64,000 nt of DNA from Clostridium sp. JN-9 (GCF_004103695.1 NZ_CP035280.1:1178001-1242000), one strand, 5' to 3'. Positions 17,057 to 26,168 are shown, counted from the first letter of the stretch. A program made the numbers and translations. The notes: generated by a model not told the origin, from the sequence alone.

Positions 17057-17848
17057 TTAGAAATAACAGTTAAATCCATTTTCAATAAATATATTTTTAT
17101 ATTCCGATAAATCCTCTTCATGGAGCTGAGGCACATTTTCAAAAGCATATGGCATATTTAAAAGTGTATATTTTTTTTGCCCATATTGATGAAAGGGAAG
17201 GAGATTCACTTCTTTAGCACCTAAAGGATTAAGCAGTGTGCAGAACCCCTCAGCATCCTCCAAACTTGAATTTATACCTGGAATCACAGGAATACGTACA
17301 ATGACTTCCTTTCCCATGTTTATGGCAGTTTTCAAATTTTCAATAATAAGGTCATTATAAACCTTTGTTGCTTTAAAATGTTTTTCTCTGTCATAATGTT
17401 TTATGTCGAATAATAATAAATCTACATTCTTTATAAATTCTGAAAATATTTCTTTTGAAGTAAATCCTGTGGTTTCAATGGCTGTGTGAACATTTTCATC
17501 CTTTAATAGCTTTAAAAGCTGGGCAGCAAATTCATGCTGCATTAATACTTCGCCCCCTGATAAGGTAACTCCGCCATTGGATTCCTCATAAAAAACTTTA
17601 TCCTTCATTACTTCATTCATAACCTCATTAACAGTTAAAAGTTTTGCTTCTTTGGGTAGAGAATTATTAGAATCTGAACAGCTTGTTTTATCACATAAAA
17701 TTTGTATTTTAGTATCCTGGGATTCAGGATTTGAGCACCACATACATCTTAATGGACAGCCTTTAAAAAATACCACAGTTCTAATACCAGGTCCATCGTG
17801 TATGCTGTATTTTTGAATATTAAAAATGCAGGCCTTTATATTGTTCAT
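17057..17848 (-). CDS. Glycyl radical enzyme activase (radical SAM)
   Basis: The 263-residue protein has the radical SAM cluster motif Cys31-x3-Cys35-x2-Cys38 (KGCPLRCMWCSN) preceded by YSIHDGPGIRTVVFF, the hallmark of PFL-activase-like enzymes, plus GGVTLSGGEVLMQ for SAM binding. Compared with typical activases of non-PFL glycyl radical enzymes the ferredoxin-like insertion is very short (CDKTSCSDSN). It generates the glycyl radical on a partner enzyme using SAM and a [4Fe-4S] cluster. It is divergent from the DeoR regulator and the enzyme gene that follows. ATG at 17848 has AGGAG at 9 nt. Confidence 0.9.
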   Translation of the reverse strand: MNNIKACIFNIQKYSIHDGPGIRTVVFFKGCPLRCMWCSNPESQDTKIQILCDKTSCSDSNNSLPKEAKLLTVNEVMNEVMKDKVFYEESNGGVTLSGGEVLMQHEFAAQLLKLLKDENVHTAIETTGFTSKEIFSEFIKNVDLLLFDIKHYDREKHFKATKVYNDLIIENLKTAINMGKEVIVRIPVIPGINSSLEDAEGFCTLLNPLGAKEVNLLPFHQYGQKKYTLLNMPYAFENVPQLHEEDLSEYKNIFIENGFNCYF

Positions 17849-17925
17849 ACATATCATCTCCTATGGCAATTCATTTTTACAGTTTAATGTTAACATGAAA
17901 AATTATAAGTGTAAATAAATAATTG

Positions 17926-17955
17926 CATATGAAACTATAGTATATTTCAAATGAA
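17926..17955. promoter_or_regulatory. Candidate DeoR operator in the divergent intergenic region
   Basis: CATATGAAA (17926-17934) and TTTCAAATGAA (17945-17955) form an interrupted dyad between the activase and the regulator. The same core occurs as a perfect palindrome TTTCATATGAAA (18824-18835) in front of the glycyl radical enzyme gene, which suggests one regulator acting on both sites. Confidence 0.5.
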
Positions 17956-17999
17956 TAGTATGATATAATTACAATTGTATTTACGTTGGAGGTGTTTCT

Positions 18000-18752
18000 A
18001 TGGGAAACAGATATTCAAAGCTTCTTGAAATTGTGAATGAAAACAAACGTATAGAGGTCAGTAAACTTGCAGAACTTTTGAATGTGTCTCAGGTGACTAT
18101 AAGAAAAGATCTTGATATATTAGAAGAAAAAGGGTTATTAAAGAGAGAACATGGCTATGCAGTTATGACTTCCAGTGATGATATTAGAAGCAGATTAGCT
18201 TTTAATTATGATATAAAGCTTGAAATAGCACATATGGCAAGCCAGCTTGTATGTGACGGTGAAACAGTTATGATTGAATCAGGCTCCTCCTGTGCTCTTT
18301 TTGCTAAGGAGCTTGCATATAATAAAAGGGATGTAACCATTATAACCAACTCTACATTTATTGCCCATTTTATTAGAGAAGGAAATGCTAAAGTGGTACT
18401 GCTTGGTGGGGATTATCAGCCTGAATCACAGGTTTTAGTGGGTCCCCTTACAAGAAAGTGTGTTAAAGAATTTTTCGTAGACAAATTGTTTATAGGAACT
18501 GACGGTTATAATTCTAAAATAGGGTTTACAGGGAAAAACTTAATGCGTACAGAAACTGTAAAAGCTATGGCTGAAAGTGCCAATAAAATAATAATATTAA
18601 CGGAATCATCAAAGTTTAAAGAACGTGGAGTAGTGGCTCAGTTTAAAGCAGAGGAAATTAGCTGCATATTTACTGATATTAATATCCCTGAAGATGTGTT
18701 AGAAAGTTTAAAAAGTAAAAAAGTACATGTGCACATGGCAGAAGTTCATTAA
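18000..18752 (+). CDS. DeoR-family transcriptional regulator
   Basis: The 250-residue protein has the DeoR N-terminal HTH (RIEVSKLAELLNVSQVTIRKDLDILEEKGLLKREHG) and a C-terminal sugar-phosphate sensor domain of the ribose-5-phosphate isomerase-like fold (VMIESGSSCALFAKEL, VLLGGDY, DKLFIGTDGYN). The family usually represses sugar or polyol genes and responds to a phosphorylated intermediate. It lies between the activase and the glycyl radical enzyme, sharing candidate operators with both, so it very likely controls them. GGAGGTG precedes ATG. Confidence 0.9.
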   Translation: MGNRYSKLLEIVNENKRIEVSKLAELLNVSQVTIRKDLDILEEKGLLKREHGYAVMTSSDDIRSRLAFNYDIKLEIAHMASQLVCDGETVMIESGSSCALFAKELAYNKRDVTIITNSTFIAHFIREGNAKVVLLGGDYQPESQVLVGPLTRKCVKEFFVDKLFIGTDGYNSKIGFTGKNLMRTETVKAMAESANKIIILTESSKFKERGVVAQFKAEEISCIFTDINIPEDVLESLKSKKVHVHMAEVH

Positions 18753-18770
18753 TACATTTACACAATAATG

Positions 18771-18835
18771 TTGACACTTAATAAATAACATATATAATTA
18801 AGTTATGAAGGAAAATAAATTAGTTTCATATGAAA
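18771..18835 (+). promoter_or_regulatory. Promoter and operator of the glycyl radical enzyme gene
   Basis: TTGACA (18771-18776), 16-nt spacer and TATAAT (18793-18798) form a near-consensus promoter. A perfect palindrome TTTCATATGAAA (18824-18835) lies downstream within the leader, a position suited to repression. A strong GGGGGGG ribosome site then precedes the start. Confidence 0.7.
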
Positions 18836-18863
18836 GCATATTATTGTATGGGGGGGAATATTT

Positions 18864-21269
18864 ATGAATCATTTTGGAGAATTAACAAAAAGAATGAATA
18901 ATTTCCGTGAGGACTTATTAAATGCCAAACCAATGGTGTGTGTGGAAAGAGCTAAGCTTACTACTGAAAGCTACATGGAACATGCTGATAAGCCAATGGT
19001 TTTGCGCAGAGCATTATGTGTTGAAAACATATTAAAAAATATGAGTATATTTATTGAAGATGATACATTAATTGCAGGCAATCAGGCCTCATCTAACCGT
19101 TCAGCACCAATTTTCCCTGAATATGCAATGGACTGGGTTATTGATGAACTTGATGAATTTGAAAAACGTGATGGAGATAGATTTTATATTACAGAAGAAA
19201 GTAAAAAAACATTAAGAGAAATTGCACCATTTTGGAAACACAAAACATTAAAAGACAGAGGGCTTGCAGGAATGCCAGCTGAAAGCAGAGTATTTTATGA
19301 TCTGGGAATTATAAAAGCAGAGGGCAATATTACCTCAGGGGATGGACATATAGCTGTAAACTATGAAAATGTTTTAAACCTTGGGCTCATCGACTACAGA
19401 AAAAGAGCAGAGGAGAAATTAAATAAGTTAGATCTTACAGATTACAGAAATTTAAATAAATCCTATTTTTACAGGGCAGTTTTAATTGTAATTGATGCTG
19501 TGACAGCCTTTGCAAAGCGTTATGCTGATCTGGCAAAAGAAATGGCAGAAAGGGAGTCCAATGCATCAAGAAAAGCAGAATTACTGGAAATGGAAAGAAT
19601 ATTAAATAAAGTTCCATATTATCCTGCAGAAACTTTTCAGGAAGCAGTACAGTCATTATGGATGGTCCATCTGGTTCTGCAGATTGAATCAAATGGGCAT
19701 TCGGTTTCCTATGGAAGAATGGATCAGTATTTAGATATTTTTTATGAAAAAGATTTGTCACTTGGAAGAATTGCTAAAGATAGTGCTGTTGAATTACTTA
19801 CAAACCTTTGGCTTAAGACATTTACAATAAATAAAATAAGAAGCTGGTCACATACACGTTTCAGCGCTGGAAGTCCTTTATATCAGAATGTTACTGTGGG
19901 AGGACAGACTACAGATAAAAAGGATGCAGTAAATCCTCTAAGTTATTTAATTCTAAAAAGTGTTGCACAGACAAGACTGCCTCAGCCAAATCTGACAGTA
20001 CGTTATCACAGGGGATTATCTGATGATTTTATGAAGGAATGTGTTGAGGTATTAAGACTGGGATTTGGAATGCCTGCATTTAATAATGATGAAGTAATAA
20101 TTCCATCATTTATTGAAAAAGGCGTGGATGAAAAGGATGCATACAATTACAGTGCCATTGGCTGTGTTGAAGTGGCAGTTCCAGGTAAATGGGGCTACAG
20201 ATGCACTGGCATGAGCTTTCTTAACTTTCCTAAATCATTATTAATAGCATTAAATGATGGAGTTGACCCTGAATCAGGCACCAGACTTTGTCAGGGAGCA
20301 GGGCACTTTAAGAATATGACATCATTTGATGAAGTTATGAAGGCATGGAAAAAGATAATACGTGAATTTACAAGACATTGCATAATTATAGACAATTGTG
20401 TGGACATGGCCATAGAAGAGATTACAGCAGATGTACTTTGTTCAGCCTTAACTGATGACTGTATTGAAAGAGGATTAACCATAAAACAGGGCGGTGCAGT
20501 ATATGACTTTATAAGCGACCTTCAGGTAGGTATTGCAAACCTTGGAGATTCTCTTGCAGCAATAAAGAAATGTGTATTTGAAGATAAAAGATTTTCTCCT
20601 GCACAGCTCTGGGATGCTTTAGTTAATAATTTTCAAGGTGAGGAAGGCATAAGAATCAAAGATATTTTAATTAATGATGCACCTAAATATGGCAACGATG
20701 ATGATTATGTGGACTTATTATTAAAGCAGGCATATGACATTTATATAGATGAAATAAAGAAATATAAAAATACCAGATATGGCAGGGGCCCAATTGGAGG
20801 CTGCTATTATGCAGGAACATCTTCCATTTCAGCCAATGTGCCTCAGGGAGCAGGAACCTTGGCAACTCCAGATGGAAGAAAGGCAGGAGAGCCTTTATCA
20901 GAAGGATGTTCACCATGCCATGGCATGGATAAAAACGGCCCTACAGCAGTATTTAAATCAGTTTCAAAATTAACCACTTATGATATTACAGGAGGGGTAT
21001 TATTAAATCAAAAGGTTACTCCCCAAATGCTTTCAAAGGAACAGGACAGAGAAAAGTTAATTTTATTAATAAGAACTTTCTTTAACCGCCTTGAAGGATT
21101 TCATGTACAGTACAATGTAGTGTCCAGAGATACCTTAATTGATGCTCAGAAGCATCCTGAAAAGCACAGAGATTTAATAGTGAGGGTAGCTGGATATAGC
21201 GCCTTCTTTAATGTATTATCAAAACAGACTCAGGATGATATAATTGAAAGAACAGAACAGATTTTATAG
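18864..21269 (+). CDS. Glycyl radical enzyme, PFL/glycerol dehydratase-like, substrate unknown
   Basis: The 801-residue protein has the thiyl-radical loop SAIGCVEVAVPGKWGYR with Cys434 and Glu436 and the glycyl radical loop IVRVAGYSAFF with Gly777. The GCVE form, with an acidic residue two after Cys, is that of dehydratases and C-X lyases, not of true pyruvate formate-lyase, which has two adjacent Cys. The flanking residues differ from what I recall of hydroxyproline dehydratase and choline lyase, so the substrate is open; it looks closest to the uncharacterised PflD/YbiW group. It acts in the cytoplasm under anaerobic conditions after activation by the nearby radical SAM enzyme. No microcompartment shell gene is adjacent. 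Confidence 0.9.
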   Translation: MNHFGELTKRMNNFREDLLNAKPMVCVERAKLTTESYMEHADKPMVLRRALCVENILKNMSIFIEDDTLIAGNQASSNRSAPIFPEYAMDWVIDELDEFEKRDGDRFYITEESKKTLREIAPFWKHKTLKDRGLAGMPAESRVFYDLGIIKAEGNITSGDGHIAVNYENVLNLGLIDYRKRAEEKLNKLDLTDYRNLNKSYFYRAVLIVIDAVTAFAKRYADLAKEMAERESNASRKAELLEMERILNKVPYYPAETFQEAVQSLWMVHLVLQIESNGHSVSYGRMDQYLDIFYEKDLSLGRIAKDSAVELLTNLWLKTFTINKIRSWSHTRFSAGSPLYQNVTVGGQTTDKKDAVNPLSYLILKSVAQTRLPQPNLTVRYHRGLSDDFMKECVEVLRLGFGMPAFNNDEVIIPSFIEKGVDEKDAYNYSAIGCVEVAVPGKWGYRCTGMSFLNFPKSLLIALNDGVDPESGTRLCQGAGHFKNMTSFDEVMKAWKKIIREFTRHCIIIDNCVDMAIEEITADVLCSALTDDCIERGLTIKQGGAVYDFISDLQVGIANLGDSLAAIKKCVFEDKRFSPAQLWDALVNNFQGEEGIRIKDILINDAPKYGNDDDYVDLLLKQAYDIYIDEIKKYKNTRYGRGPIGGCYYAGTSSISANVPQGAGTLATPDGRKAGEPLSEGCSPCHGMDKNGPTAVFKSVSKLTTYDITGGVLLNQKVTPQMLSKEQDREKLILLIRTFFNRLEGFHVQYNVVSRDTLIDAQKHPEKHRDLIVRVAGYSAFFNVLSKQTQDDIIERTEQIL

Positions 21270-21290
21270 CAAAGATGGATTCTATTAAAA

Positions 21291-21323
21291 AATCAGCTTC
21301 GCATGTTTGATGTGAAGCTGATT
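21291..21323. terminator. Bidirectional terminator
   Basis: Arms AATCAGCTTC and GAAGCTGATT form a 10-bp stem extended by GCAT/ATGT. T-rich tracts follow on both strands, serving the rightward glycyl radical enzyme gene and the leftward OPT gene. Confidence 0.85.
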
Positions 21324-21357
21324 CTTTTAGATAAGGCAGGTGTTCTACCGCTTATTG

Positions 21358-23277
21358 TTATTCAACATCTTTTACTTTACTTTTTAATATAGGTATTATA
21401 GTAGCTATTACTAAAACTGCTAATATTATATATGCCATTCCATTGGTATTAGCAAATCCACTTGGGCCAGCTCCTTTTATAACACCTGTTACTTGTAGTA
21501 TTATGCCAACAAGTCCTATTATAGAACCACCAGCAACAAGCCCAGATGATAAACTTATACCATTAGAAACTTTAATTTCTTTTTCCTTTTCAGTTTTAGA
21601 AACTTTTTCTACAAATACACGAATCAATGCACCTATTAATATTATAGAAGTTGTAGATACTGGTAAATAAAATCCTATAGCAATTGTCATTACAGGAAGC
21701 TTTAATAAGAATAAAACAATTCCTATAACAGCACCAGCAATTATCATAACCCAAGGTAATTTACCTGACATTATACCACCAGTCAATGTTGCCATTAAGT
21801 TAGCTTGAGGTAATGCAAATGGCACATTATCACCAGTCATAGAAAGCTGGCTTGAGAGTAATAATATAACAGCAGTAACTACTGCAACACCAACTACACT
21901 TGCTATAGCAAAGTATTTTTGCATTTCATTTTTGTCACCGCCAATTACGAATGTAACTTTTTGTGATTGGCAATAGCCGCCAGCTGCGGATATAGCAGTA
22001 ACTATAAATGTACCAAATAAGAGTAAGGATCTGTTGTTTTCAGGACTTTTCCATCCCATTGCAACGAATAATAATGTTACAATAACTATAGAAGCTATAG
22101 TCATACCTGATACAGGAAGATTTGAAGTTCCTATAGTACCAGTTAAACGACCAGAAACTATAACAAATAAAAGTGATAAGAATAATGATAAAATAGAAGC
22201 AATTATTGCCATTGCTATATTACCACCAGATATTAAGAATCCACCTATAAATCCTATTATTATACCTCCAAGTATTATTACATTTTCAGCAGATGAACTA
22301 CCAGCAGAAGATGAAGACTTGGCATTAATAGTTTCCTTTATAGAAGCTACTATAGTAGGGATAAGCTTTACAGCTCCTATTAAGCCGCCAGAAAGCATCA
22401 TACCAGCTCCGATATATTTTACATAACTACCGGCTATATTTTTAACCTGCATAGCGTTTACACTAACATTAGGATCATTCCATACAGCTGGACCACCTTG
22501 TCCAAGAGAAGCAAAGTAGCCTATTAAAGGCATAATAGCAAAGTTAGCAAACATAGTACCAGCAAACATAGTTAAAGAAACATCTAAACCAACTATGTAT
22601 CCTATACCTAATAATAGAGGATTAGCTTCAACTTCAAATTTCCACTTGTAGAAGGATTCGTTTACATAGCTTATAACGTTATTAGCTACATTTAAAAATG
22701 AGTTGCCTAAAACAGTTATAGCGCCGCCTATTCCAAATCCTATCCCCATGTACTTCACTGATTCTCCAGCACCTTCTGAAGCAACAAGTGTCTCAGATAT
22801 AGCCATTGACTCAGGGTACATTAATTTACCATGTTCTTCAACCATTAAGTAATTGTAAATAAGAGAAGCTATTCCTATACCGAATAAGGCTCCACCTACA
22901 CCAACAGCAAAACCTTCTAAGAAAGTAACTTTTGAACCTATTAGAAGTACTGCTGGTAAAACAAATATCATACCACTGGCAACGGATTCTCCGCCACTTG
23001 ACATACCTTGAATTAAATTTTTGCCAAGGATACCTTTTTGTTTAGCAAATATGGCTATAAATACTGAACCTATTATGGAACCAGGTATACCAGCTGCAAC
23101 TGTAAGCCCTGCTTTCATACCTGAATAGGCAGTAGACGCTGCAAATAGTGCGGCTAAGATAATACCAACTATTAACACAGCACCATTTCCGCCAGATTTA
23201 GAGCCACTAGCAATGAAAGGAACGTAGTCTTTACCAGCTACGCCACCATATGCATCTTTAGATAGTTTATTATGCAT
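21358..23277 (-). CDS. OPT-family oligopeptide transporter
   Basis: The 639-residue integral membrane protein has about 14-16 hydrophobic segments and OPT features near the N-terminus (STAYSGMKAGLTVAAGIPGS, then SSGGESVASGMIFVLPAV and YPESMAISETLVASEGAG). OPT proteins import peptides or metal chelates with protons; bacterial members are poorly characterised. AAAGGAGG lies 7 nt before ATG. It is a single gene, convergent with the glycyl radical enzyme gene, and no peptidase is coupled to it. The long plus-strand open frame over its middle is an antisense artefact of Gly/Ala/Ile codons. Confidence 0.87.
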   Translation of the reverse strand: MHNKLSKDAYGGVAGKDYVPFIASGSKSGGNGAVLIVGIILAALFAASTAYSGMKAGLTVAAGIPGSIIGSVFIAIFAKQKGILGKNLIQGMSSGGESVASGMIFVLPAVLLIGSKVTFLEGFAVGVGGALFGIGIASLIYNYLMVEEHGKLMYPESMAISETLVASEGAGESVKYMGIGFGIGGAITVLGNSFLNVANNVISYVNESFYKWKFEVEANPLLLGIGYIVGLDVSLTMFAGTMFANFAIMPLIGYFASLGQGGPAVWNDPNVSVNAMQVKNIAGSYVKYIGAGMMLSGGLIGAVKLIPTIVASIKETINAKSSSSAGSSSAENVIILGGIIIGFIGGFLISGGNIAMAIIASILSLFLSLLFVIVSGRLTGTIGTSNLPVSGMTIASIVIVTLLFVAMGWKSPENNRSLLLFGTFIVTAISAAGGYCQSQKVTFVIGGDKNEMQKYFAIASVVGVAVVTAVILLLSSQLSMTGDNVPFALPQANLMATLTGGIMSGKLPWVMIIAGAVIGIVLFLLKLPVMTIAIGFYLPVSTTSIILIGALIRVFVEKVSKTEKEKEIKVSNGISLSSGLVAGGSIIGLVGIILQVTGVIKGAGPSGFANTNGMAYIILAVLVIATIIPILKSKVKDVE

Positions 23278-23529
23278 AATATAAACCTCCTTTTATAATT
23301 TTAACGGGATTATTATAACACAACTATTTGCAAAAGCGAATTTTTTATAATTTTATAAATAAAGGAATTAATTTATAAATAGATAAAATTCATTCATAAA
23401 TATAAAATTTTGCATAAATACCTTACATATTGTGGCCAGATTCATGGAAATAAATATAAATATGACATTTTTACTTTATATTCTGAACTTTTTATCATAT
23501 AATAAGTTTGAAATTATGAGGTGAAAAAA

Positions 23530-24447
23530 ATGAATGCTGTAAATATAGAAAATCTAAAAAAATCCTTTGACGGCAGATCCAATGTCTTAAACGATATAAG
23601 TTTATCTATACCCAAAGGTGAGATATTTGGTTTCCTTGGCCCAAATGGATCAGGAAAAACAACCACAGTAAGAATACTAAATGGAATTCTTTCAGCCACT
23701 TCAGGACATGCAGAAATTTTAGGCATACCTGTTGGCGGAAAAAATATTGAAATTCATAGATTATGCGGAGTTATGACAGAAAGCTCCTCCTGCTATGAAA
23801 ATCTAACGGCAGAGCAAAACTTAATTTTTTTTGGAAGAATGCATGAAATTGATGAAAAAATACTTAAAGAGCGTACTGATTTTATATTGAAAAGACTGGA
23901 ACTGCAGGATGTAAAGGATAAAAAGGTAAAATCCTTTAGTACAGGAATGAGAAAGAGGATTTCCCTGGCAATAGCATTAATACACAGTCCTCAGATTTTA
24001 TTTCTTGATGAACCTACATCAGGCCTGGATCCGGAAAATGCACTAAACGTTTCCAAACTTATAAAAGAATTAGCAGAAGAAAACCAGGTTACAATTTTTC
24101 TTTGTACCCATCAATTAAAATATGCTGAAGATATTTGTACACTATATGGCTTTATAAATAATGGCAGCATACTTGGACTGGGAACATTTAATGAACTTGC
24201 AGCAAGGAAAAATGCAAGCCTTACATTAAAAATCAGAGGGAAAGATATTCCTGAAAAACTTGGATTTATATATGAAGGCAAAAATATATACAGTAAATCC
24301 ATTTCAGGGGACAAAGATGTTAATTCTTTAATGCAGGGTATAGTGATAGGCGGGGGAGAAATTTATGAGGCTGTACAGCAGAAATGGTCCCTTGAACAGT
24401 TGTATTTTAAGTATATACATGGCCTTAAGGAGAATGATTATGAATAG
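23530..24447 (+). CDS. ABC transporter ATP-binding protein
   Basis: About 305 residues with Walker A GPNGSGKTTT, signature SFSTGMRKRISLA (SxGM variant of LSGGQ, usual in ABC-2 type exporters), Walker B ILFLDEPTSGLD and switch His in FLCTHQLK. The C-terminal 80 residues form a regulatory extension. ATG at 23530 is 6-7 nt after GAGGTG; a GTG at 23521 overlaps that site. It overlaps the permease start (ATG inside ...TATGAATAG), so the two proteins are coupled as one exporter of the ABC-2 class. The substrate is unknown. Confidence 0.9.
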   Translation: MNAVNIENLKKSFDGRSNVLNDISLSIPKGEIFGFLGPNGSGKTTTVRILNGILSATSGHAEILGIPVGGKNIEIHRLCGVMTESSSCYENLTAEQNLIFFGRMHEIDEKILKERTDFILKRLELQDVKDKKVKSFSTGMRKRISLAIALIHSPQILFLDEPTSGLDPENALNVSKLIKELAEENQVTIFLCTHQLKYAEDICTLYGFINNGSILGLGTFNELAARKNASLTLKIRGKDIPEKLGFIYEGKNIYSKSISGDKDVNSLMQGIVIGGGEIYEAVQQKWSLEQLYFKYIHGLKENDYE

Positions 24448-25234
24448 AAATGAAAAAGCATTGATATATAAAGATATAAATGAAATAACAAGTTCCAAAA
24501 GGGTTATTCTGCCTATGACTATTGTACCCATTATTTTAATTGTAATAATGCCATTGGCAGTATTGATTGGTGCTAAGTATATTGGAAGTGATTCAAGTGC
24601 ATTTACAAAGATGGCTCCACTTCTAAAAAAGCTGCCTTCAGAATACACTATGTATACTCCTGCCCAGCTTTTGATAAAGATATCGCTTAACCTTATGTTT
24701 CCGCCATATTTTCTTATAATTCCAATAATGTGTTCAGGTGTTATTGGCGCCAGCAGCTTTGTTGGAGAAAAGGAACATAAAACCATGGAGTCACTGCTTT
24801 ATACACCAATATCCATGGAGCAGCTGCTTAGGGCTAAGGTTCTAGGGGTTTTTGTGCCATCTTATATTGTGACTTTGATATCATTTATTGTTTTTGGAAT
24901 CATACTTAATATAGGTGGCTTTATTTATTTTGGAGGACTTATTTTCCCTGATATAAAATGGCTTATAATCATACTTTGGATTTCTCCTGCCATTAATTTA
25001 TTATCACTTATATTTACTGTAATGGTATCTGCAAAGTCTGAAACATTCCAGGAGGCACAGCAGGTAAGCGGCCTTCTTGTGATTCCGGTGATCCTTGTGT
25101 TAGTAGGTCAAATGACAGGTGTACTTTTATTAAGTTCACTTGCAATGCTTATAAGCGGCGGTGTTATTTTTATACTTGATTATATACTTATAAGGAGAAT
25201 TTCATCCAGGTTTATTCCTGAGAAGCTGATTTGA
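24440..25234 (+). CDS. ABC-2 type permease
   Basis: The 264-residue membrane protein has six hydrophobic segments and a central GEKEHKTMESLLYTPIS motif, the signature loop of ABC-2 permeases such as NatB. ATG at 24440 has AAGGAG 7 nt upstream and overlaps the last codons of the ATPase gene, showing translational coupling. An in-frame upstream extension to 24365 lies wholly within the ATPase gene and is not used. NatAB-like sodium export or drug export are possibilities that the sequence does not resolve. Confidence 0.85.
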   Translation: MNRNEKALIYKDINEITSSKRVILPMTIVPIILIVIMPLAVLIGAKYIGSDSSAFTKMAPLLKKLPSEYTMYTPAQLLIKISLNLMFPPYFLIIPIMCSGVIGASSFVGEKEHKTMESLLYTPISMEQLLRAKVLGVFVPSYIVTLISFIVFGIILNIGGFIYFGGLIFPDIKWLIIILWISPAINLLSLIFTVMVSAKSETFQEAQQVSGLLVIPVILVLVGQMTGVLLLSSLAMLISGGVIFILDYILIRRISSRFIPEKLI

Positions 25235-25345
25235 AATATTAGGGTCACAGACCCATGGGCGTAAATGTAAGTAATTATAAAAGGGGCTGTCGCATTAGCA
25301 GTTAAAACTGCTGATGCAAGGCTCATTTTTTATTGAAGGCTGAAA

Positions 25346-25402
25346 CTAAAGATTAAAGAATAAAAAACAAATAATGTAGATTTTCTGCTTTGGCAGAAAA
25401 TC
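25346..25402. repeat. Nested-palindrome repeat, partial copy B1
   Basis: Two YTAAAGA heptads (25346-25359), then AAATAATGTAGATT and a perfect hairpin GATTTTCTGC-TTTG-GCAGAAAATC (25379-25402). The second hairpin and right arm of the family are missing; about 120 bp of unrelated sequence separates it from the full copy B2. Confidence 0.75.
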
Positions 25403-25525
25403 TTAAAATCTAATTGATTGAATGAATCATGCGTTTTGATAACTAAAGATGATGCTAATTACGGGTTAAATATTAGTGTTAAAAAAGGATTTGAAAAATC
25501 CAAAGCCGGTAGGCTGCCCTCTAAA

Positions 25526-25740
25526 ACTAAAGAACAAAGAACAAAGATTAAAGACTAAATAATGTGGATTTTCTGCCTCGGCAGAAAATCTTTAATTGTA
25601 GTTTTGCCCAAAGGCAAAACAACAATATTTGTTCTCTGTTCTCTAATCTTTGTTATTTAATCTTTGTTATTTAATCTTTGTTCTTTTGATGAAGTCCTAT
25701 TCATATCAACATCATTATTTAAAAGAGCCATATGTGTCTA
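25526..25740. repeat. Nested-palindrome repeat, full copy B2
   Basis: Left arm of five 7-mers (ACTAAAG, AACAAAG, AACAAAG, ATTAAAG, ACTAAAT; 25526-25560), hairpin 1 GATTTTCTGC-CTCG-GCAGAAAATC (25567-25590), hairpin 2 GTTTTGCC-CAAA-GGCAAAAC (25601-25620), and a complementary right arm of six 7-mers alternating TTTAATC and TTTGTTA (25642-25683). A further 55-bp flank including ATTTAAAAGAGCCA is shared with the copy at 60.2 kb. The paired loops differ between copies while stems are conserved. Confidence 0.8.
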
Positions 25741-25822
25741 TAGAAAGTAAATATCTAAACACCGTAGCAGTCCCAAAAATCTTTGAGGATTGGATATTTT
25801 GTGACAGCCCCTTATTTTAAGT

Positions 25823-26053
25823 CTAGAAAATTGGTTTATTGTCTAAATTATCACTAGCATCGCCATTAGGGTTGCTTCTTAAATATTCCCTTCCATTTTT
25901 TGATTTTGCTACATTTACACCATCAATTAGTTCATCCTTTGCCATCATTATTGCCTCGTCTATGGAGTATACATTTCCGTTTTCAAGCATTACATCAGTT
26001 ATGTCTCCCTGGGAATTCTTCTTTACCTTTGTAATTTTTGATTTATCACTCAT
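25823..26053 (-). CDS. DUF3892-type small protein
   Basis: The 76-residue product reads ITKVKKNSQGDITDVMLENG, then DELIDGVNVAKSKNGREYLR and DNLDNKPIF, the pattern of the DUF3892 family, small cytoplasmic proteins of unknown function common in Firmicutes. ATG at 26053 follows GAGGTG by 6-7 nt; a GTG three codons earlier overlaps the ribosome site. Its 3' end abuts the end of the non-autonomous IS element. Monocistronic. Confidence 0.8.
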   Translation of the reverse strand: MSDKSKITKVKKNSQGDITDVMLENGNVYSIDEAIMMAKDELIDGVNVAKSKNGREYLRSNPNGDASDNLDNKPIF

Positions 26054-26114
26054 AGATAACACCTCATTTATATTTTTATGTTTATATTATTCGTTTTAAT
26101 GCTAAATAATATGC

Positions 26115-26168
26115 AAGGTACTTGTTACCTTACAAAATATGGAGGTAAAGTTGACAATTTTTATTATA
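26115..26168. repeat. Dispersed TGTAAGGTA repeat, copy 1
   Basis: AAGGTACTTGTTACCTTACA, a partial dyad, is followed about 15 bases later by AAAGTTGACAATTTTTATTA. The same order recurs at 28577, 31170 and 32933. Here it lies about 150 bp upstream of an ABC transporter gene. Confidence 0.7.

Larger units (their letters stand above)
25283..25811. mobile_element. Non-autonomous IS1182-related element (529 bp, MITE-like)
   Basis: The left end GGGGCTGTCGCATTAGCAG matches the first 17 bases of the IS at 14337, followed by an analogous hairpin (GCATTAGCAG / CTGCTGATGC). The right end, read inward on the minus strand, is GGGGCTGTCACAAAATA. No transposase sequence is left inside. The interior is mostly one partial and one full copy of the nested-palindrome repeat. 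It was probably mobilised in trans by the IS1182-type transposase. Confidence 0.7.

Noticed and set aside
18864-21269. Pyruvate formate-lyase assignment for the glycyl radical enzyme
   Set aside because: The active-site loop has a single Cys in GCVE, whereas true PFL has two adjacent Cys residues.
22034-22426. 130-codon plus-strand frame over the OPT transporter gene
   Set aside because: It is antisense to a clear membrane transporter, has no ribosome site and no recognisable domain. Its Pro/Ile-rich composition is what the reverse of Gly/Ala/Ile codons gives.
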